Shown here: positions 5,959 to 7,644 of the stretch, one piece after another | Layout: each line of letters starts with the position of its first letter | Numbering within the stretch: the stretch's first letter is position 1 | NCBI GenBank assembly: GCA_903866355.1 | Contig: CAIPNE010000701.1 | Span: 1-7,644, forward strand | Reading direction: 5' to 3' | DNA: 7,644 nucleotides | From: an uncultured Gammaproteobacteria bacterium | GTDB lineage: Bacteria > Pseudomonadota > Gammaproteobacteria > Ga0077536 | Position numbers and translations under genes: made by a program | Notes under the pieces: model-generated | The model's input: only the letters and a program-made list of their open reading frames with translations | What the model was told of the DNA's origin: nothing | The model's database searches: none

Positions 5959-5997
5959 AAAAAAAATAGCATCACTCGTTCACGCTATCGATGATGC
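5959..5997 (-). terminator. Minus-strand intrinsic terminator
   Basis: Read on the minus strand, GCATCA (5997-5992) pairs with TGATGC (5974-5969). The stem extends inward by TCG/CGA with one bulged base, around a 10-nt loop. TA and then eight T (5966-5959) follow directly. This is a good Rho-independent terminator for minus-strand transcription, although no intact minus-strand gene lies upstream of it. One open frame (…RIIDSVNE) stops at 5974-5972, inside the hairpin. It may also insulate the LLM oxidoreductase from upstream transcription. Confidence 0.6.
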
Positions 5998-6308
5998 GAT
6001 GCAAAGACCTGGTGATATCGCGTGAGATTGGCGCGCAGTTGTCGACACCAAAGCGGCAAGCCGGCAAATGAAACCTAGCGCTTCGTACTCCACCTCATGG
6101 GTACCCTCGCGGTCGCGCGTTGTTGCTGTGGAGAGACGCCGGACTGTCGCGGACGCAGGGATGCGCAGCAGCCACCCAGCGATAGCGAATATTCCCCTGG
6201 GTTGTCGTGGGCACGCTAGCCACGCCTGCCGTCCTTCACCGCTGCCGTGCTGTCGTCCCGAGCAATCGCCTAAGGATCGCGGGCGTTCGGCGATCCCGTG
6301 ACCGGATC

Positions 6309-6351
6309 AAAAACTCTGCCGCGCCAACGCGCGGGCCCTGCGCTGGCGCGG
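6309..6351 (-). terminator. Strong GC hairpin, terminator-like on the minus strand
   Basis: CCGCGCCA (6319-6326) pairs perfectly with TGGCGCGG (6344-6351), and GCGC (6329-6332) with GCGC (6340-6343) past a two-base AC bulge, leaving the loop GGGCCCT. On the minus strand the stem is followed by CAGAG and five T (6313-6309). The five-base gap weakens the terminator case. It could also be an isolated REP-like palindrome. Confidence 0.4.
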
Positions 6352-6853
6352 CGGGCCTGCGCTGACAGGAAATGCCCGGAAAAAATCCGCAGCGCTCAGA
6401 TCAGCGCGCCGTTCGCCACCCGCGAGGCTCCACGCCACAACGGCGAGGAGCAGGATTAAAGCAGGGGCGCCCAGCGTTCGCGCCGCGCGGTCGGCATACT
6501 CGGCGGCGATGGCGTCTTCACCAAGGAGCGCGTGTGGCCAGCATGGCGTAGATAAAAAGCTTCTAGCGGGCTAAAGGCTAGCGCGAGTTCGGCATTGCCG
6601 CGCGCCGCCACGACCGTAAAGGGTTGGTGCCCACACGCTGGAATAGACGCCGTGCGCATCACTTGGGCTGAGTGCAGTCGTGTGCTCTAGCCACGGCAGA
6701 CAGCCCTCAGTCTCCCCGTGTCACCAGTCGCCTCGACCCATGACGACATTAGCGAAGGGGTCGCCGGCATCCAATTCGCCCAGCATTGCAGCGAGCGAAG
6801 CCGCCTAATAAGCGGCACACTGTGCGCACCGCACGGCGGTCTACTAAACCATT

Positions 6854-6858
6854 GAGGA
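6854..6858 (+). promoter_or_regulatory. Ribosome-binding site of the methyltransferase
   Basis: GAGGA lies 9 nt before the ATG at 6868. An in-frame TGA at 6853-6855 overlaps it, so no longer product is possible and the start is well supported. Confidence 0.7.
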
Positions 6859-6867
6859 TCTTATCCC

Positions 6868-7644
6868 ATGAACATTGAGACCCAGACCAGCACCACAACG
6901 CCCGACCTCGAAGCTGTCAAATCTCGCCAGCGCGACACCTGGGCTGCGGGCGATTACGCCGCCGTCGGTACCACTTTGCAGATAGTCGGCGAACAACTCT
7001 GCGAGCAGATCGACCTGGCGCCCGGCAGCCGAGTCCTCGACGTTGCGGCCGGCAACGGTAACGCCACACTGGCTGCCGCGCGGCGCTTCTGCGCCGTCAC
7101 GTCCACAGACTACGTCGACGCGCTGCTCGATCGGGGTCGTGCCCGCGCTGTCGCCGAGGGCCTGAACGTAGATTTTCAGGGTGCCGACGCCGAAGCCCTC
7201 CCCTTCGCCGATGCGCACTTCGATGTGGTGCTATCTACTTTCGGCGTGATGTTCACGCCTAACCAGACGCGCGCGGCATCCGAACTCCTGCGCGTGTGCC
7301 GTCCAGGCGGGGTGATCGGTCTGTCGAACTGGACCCCGGAGGGATTCATTGGTCGCGTGTTTGGCGTCATCGGCCGTCACCTGCCGCCGCCCGCCGGGCT
7401 GTCTCCGCCGTCACGCTGGGGCACACGCGAGGCGATTGAAAACTGGTTCGGCACGCACGCCAGCGAGATTAATCTGGTGCCAAAACACTTTGTCTTCCGT
7501 TATGCGTCAGCTGATCATTTTTTGGATTACTTCCGAAACTATAACGGCCCGATGCACAAAGCTTTAGCCGCGCTGGCTGAGCGCGGCGCGGCGCTAGAAG
7601 CCGAACTTCGCGCGCTCCTCGCCGAATTCGACGACTGTCGCGGC
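6868..7644 (+). CDS. Class I SAM-dependent methyltransferase (runs off right edge)
   Basis: The first 259 residues of a Rossmann-fold methyltransferase of the Methyltransf_11/25 type, which transfers a methyl group from S-adenosylmethionine to a small molecule or lipid. Motif I is VLDVAAGNGN (57-66), binding SAM. Acidic motif II should lie near TSTDYVDALL (78-87), with Asp81 as the ribose contact. GADAEALPFAD (105-115) is the adenine-contact loop, FDVVLSTFGVMF (118-129) motif IV, and LLRVCRPGGVIGLSNW (140-155) the post-motif strand. The C-terminal part (from about 160: SPPSRWGT, ENWFG, FLDYFRNYNGPMHKAL) forms the substrate-facing cap. Related proteins are about 270-280 residues, so only a few residues are probably missing. 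No partner gene is in view upstream, so the substrate is open. The codon composition fits the neighbouring genes. Confidence 0.92.
   Translation, partial: MNIETQTSTTTPDLEAVKSRQRDTWAAGDYAAVGTTLQIVGEQLCEQIDLAPGSRVLDVAAGNGNATLAAARRFCAVTSTDYVDALLDRGRARAVAEGLNVDFQGADAEALPFADAHFDVVLSTFGVMFTPNQTRAASELLRVCRPGGVIGLSNWTPEGFIGRVFGVIGRHLPPPAGLSPPSRWGTREAIENWFGTHASEINLVPKHFVFRYASADHFLDYFRNYNGPMHKALAALAERGAALEAELRALLAEFDDCRG

Larger units (their letters stand above)
5715..6867. other. 1.15-kb stretch without a credible gene
   Basis: Between the LLM oxidoreductase and the methyltransferase no frame has both a sound start and protein-like sequence. Open plus-strand frames at 5717-5959 and 6068-6301 give Arg/Pro/Ser-rich text typical of GC-rich non-coding DNA. 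On the minus strand two frames look somewhat more protein-like but lack ATG or GTG starts: 6570-6307 (with ALILLLAVVAWSLAGG) and about 6306-5972 (with RDREGTHEVEYEALGF, then in another frame FGVDNCAPISRDITRSLHR). Each ends at or near a minus-strand terminator-like hairpin. This would fit decayed minus-strand genes. The 5' part presumably carries the LLM promoter and the 3' part that of the methyltransferase; I could not place either with confidence. Confidence 0.45.

Noticed and set aside
5717..5959. 80-codon plus-strand open frame beginning inside the LLM leader
   Set aside because: It overlaps the LLM ribosome-binding site, has Arg/Thr/Pro-rich text and no conserved pattern.
5862..6405. 11-bp direct repeat CTCAGATCAGC (5862 and 6395)
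   Set aside because: Several 11-base matches are expected by chance in a window this long, and the flanks do not match.
6844..7218. 124-codon minus-strand open frame
   Set aside because: Antisense to the methyltransferase, whose SAM motifs establish the true frame.

Overview
The window looks like chromosomal or accessory DNA from a high-GC proteobacterium, most likely gammaproteobacterial. This rests on GC-rich codon use, a twin-transmembrane DUF2909-type protein (a beta/gammaproteobacterial family), an IS91-type transposase relic and a REP-like palindrome of the 'CCTGAGCTTGTC' kind. No rRNA, tRNA, CRISPR array or complete insertion sequence is visible. I cannot name the species.

Left part (1-2779). 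The 5' end of a minus-strand FAD-dependent monooxygenase runs off the left edge. It is followed by a decayed IS91-family transposase fragment on the minus strand (about 411-775). A compact plus-strand cluster then begins: a 78-residue two-helix membrane protein, a DUF2909-like twin-transmembrane protein 5 bp later, and a full-length MocR-type regulator (GntR-like winged helix fused to an aminotransferase fold). Upstream of the cluster are a 12-bp perfect palindrome and two 9-bp direct repeats exactly 30 bp apart, a plausible operator.

Middle part (2780-4718). A 690-bp stretch without a convincing gene holds a terminator-like hairpin inside overlapping open frames that vaguely recall short satellite-phage ORFs. 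Next is an intact chloramphenicol-phosphotransferase-like kinase with a clear Walker A motif, longer than the classical enzyme. It is followed by a probable minus-strand gene relic broken by frameshifts, and a mosaic of two REP-like palindromic elements.

Right part (4719-7644). A complete minus-strand LLM-class flavin-dependent oxidoreductase has a very strong ribosome-binding site. About 1.15 kb then follows with no credible gene, although it contains two minus-strand terminator-like hairpins and open frames without starts, as if minus-strand genes had decayed there. The window ends inside a plus-strand class I SAM-dependent methyltransferase that is nearly complete.

Apart from the three-gene cluster at 873-2779, the genes do not form an obvious pathway. 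The picture is of independent accessory enzymes (monooxygenase, small-molecule kinase, flavin oxidoreductase, methyltransferase) separated by relics and repeats. No clearly new multi-gene system is visible. The most promising leads are the MocR cluster with its putative operator and the phage-like hairpin region at about 2980-3470.
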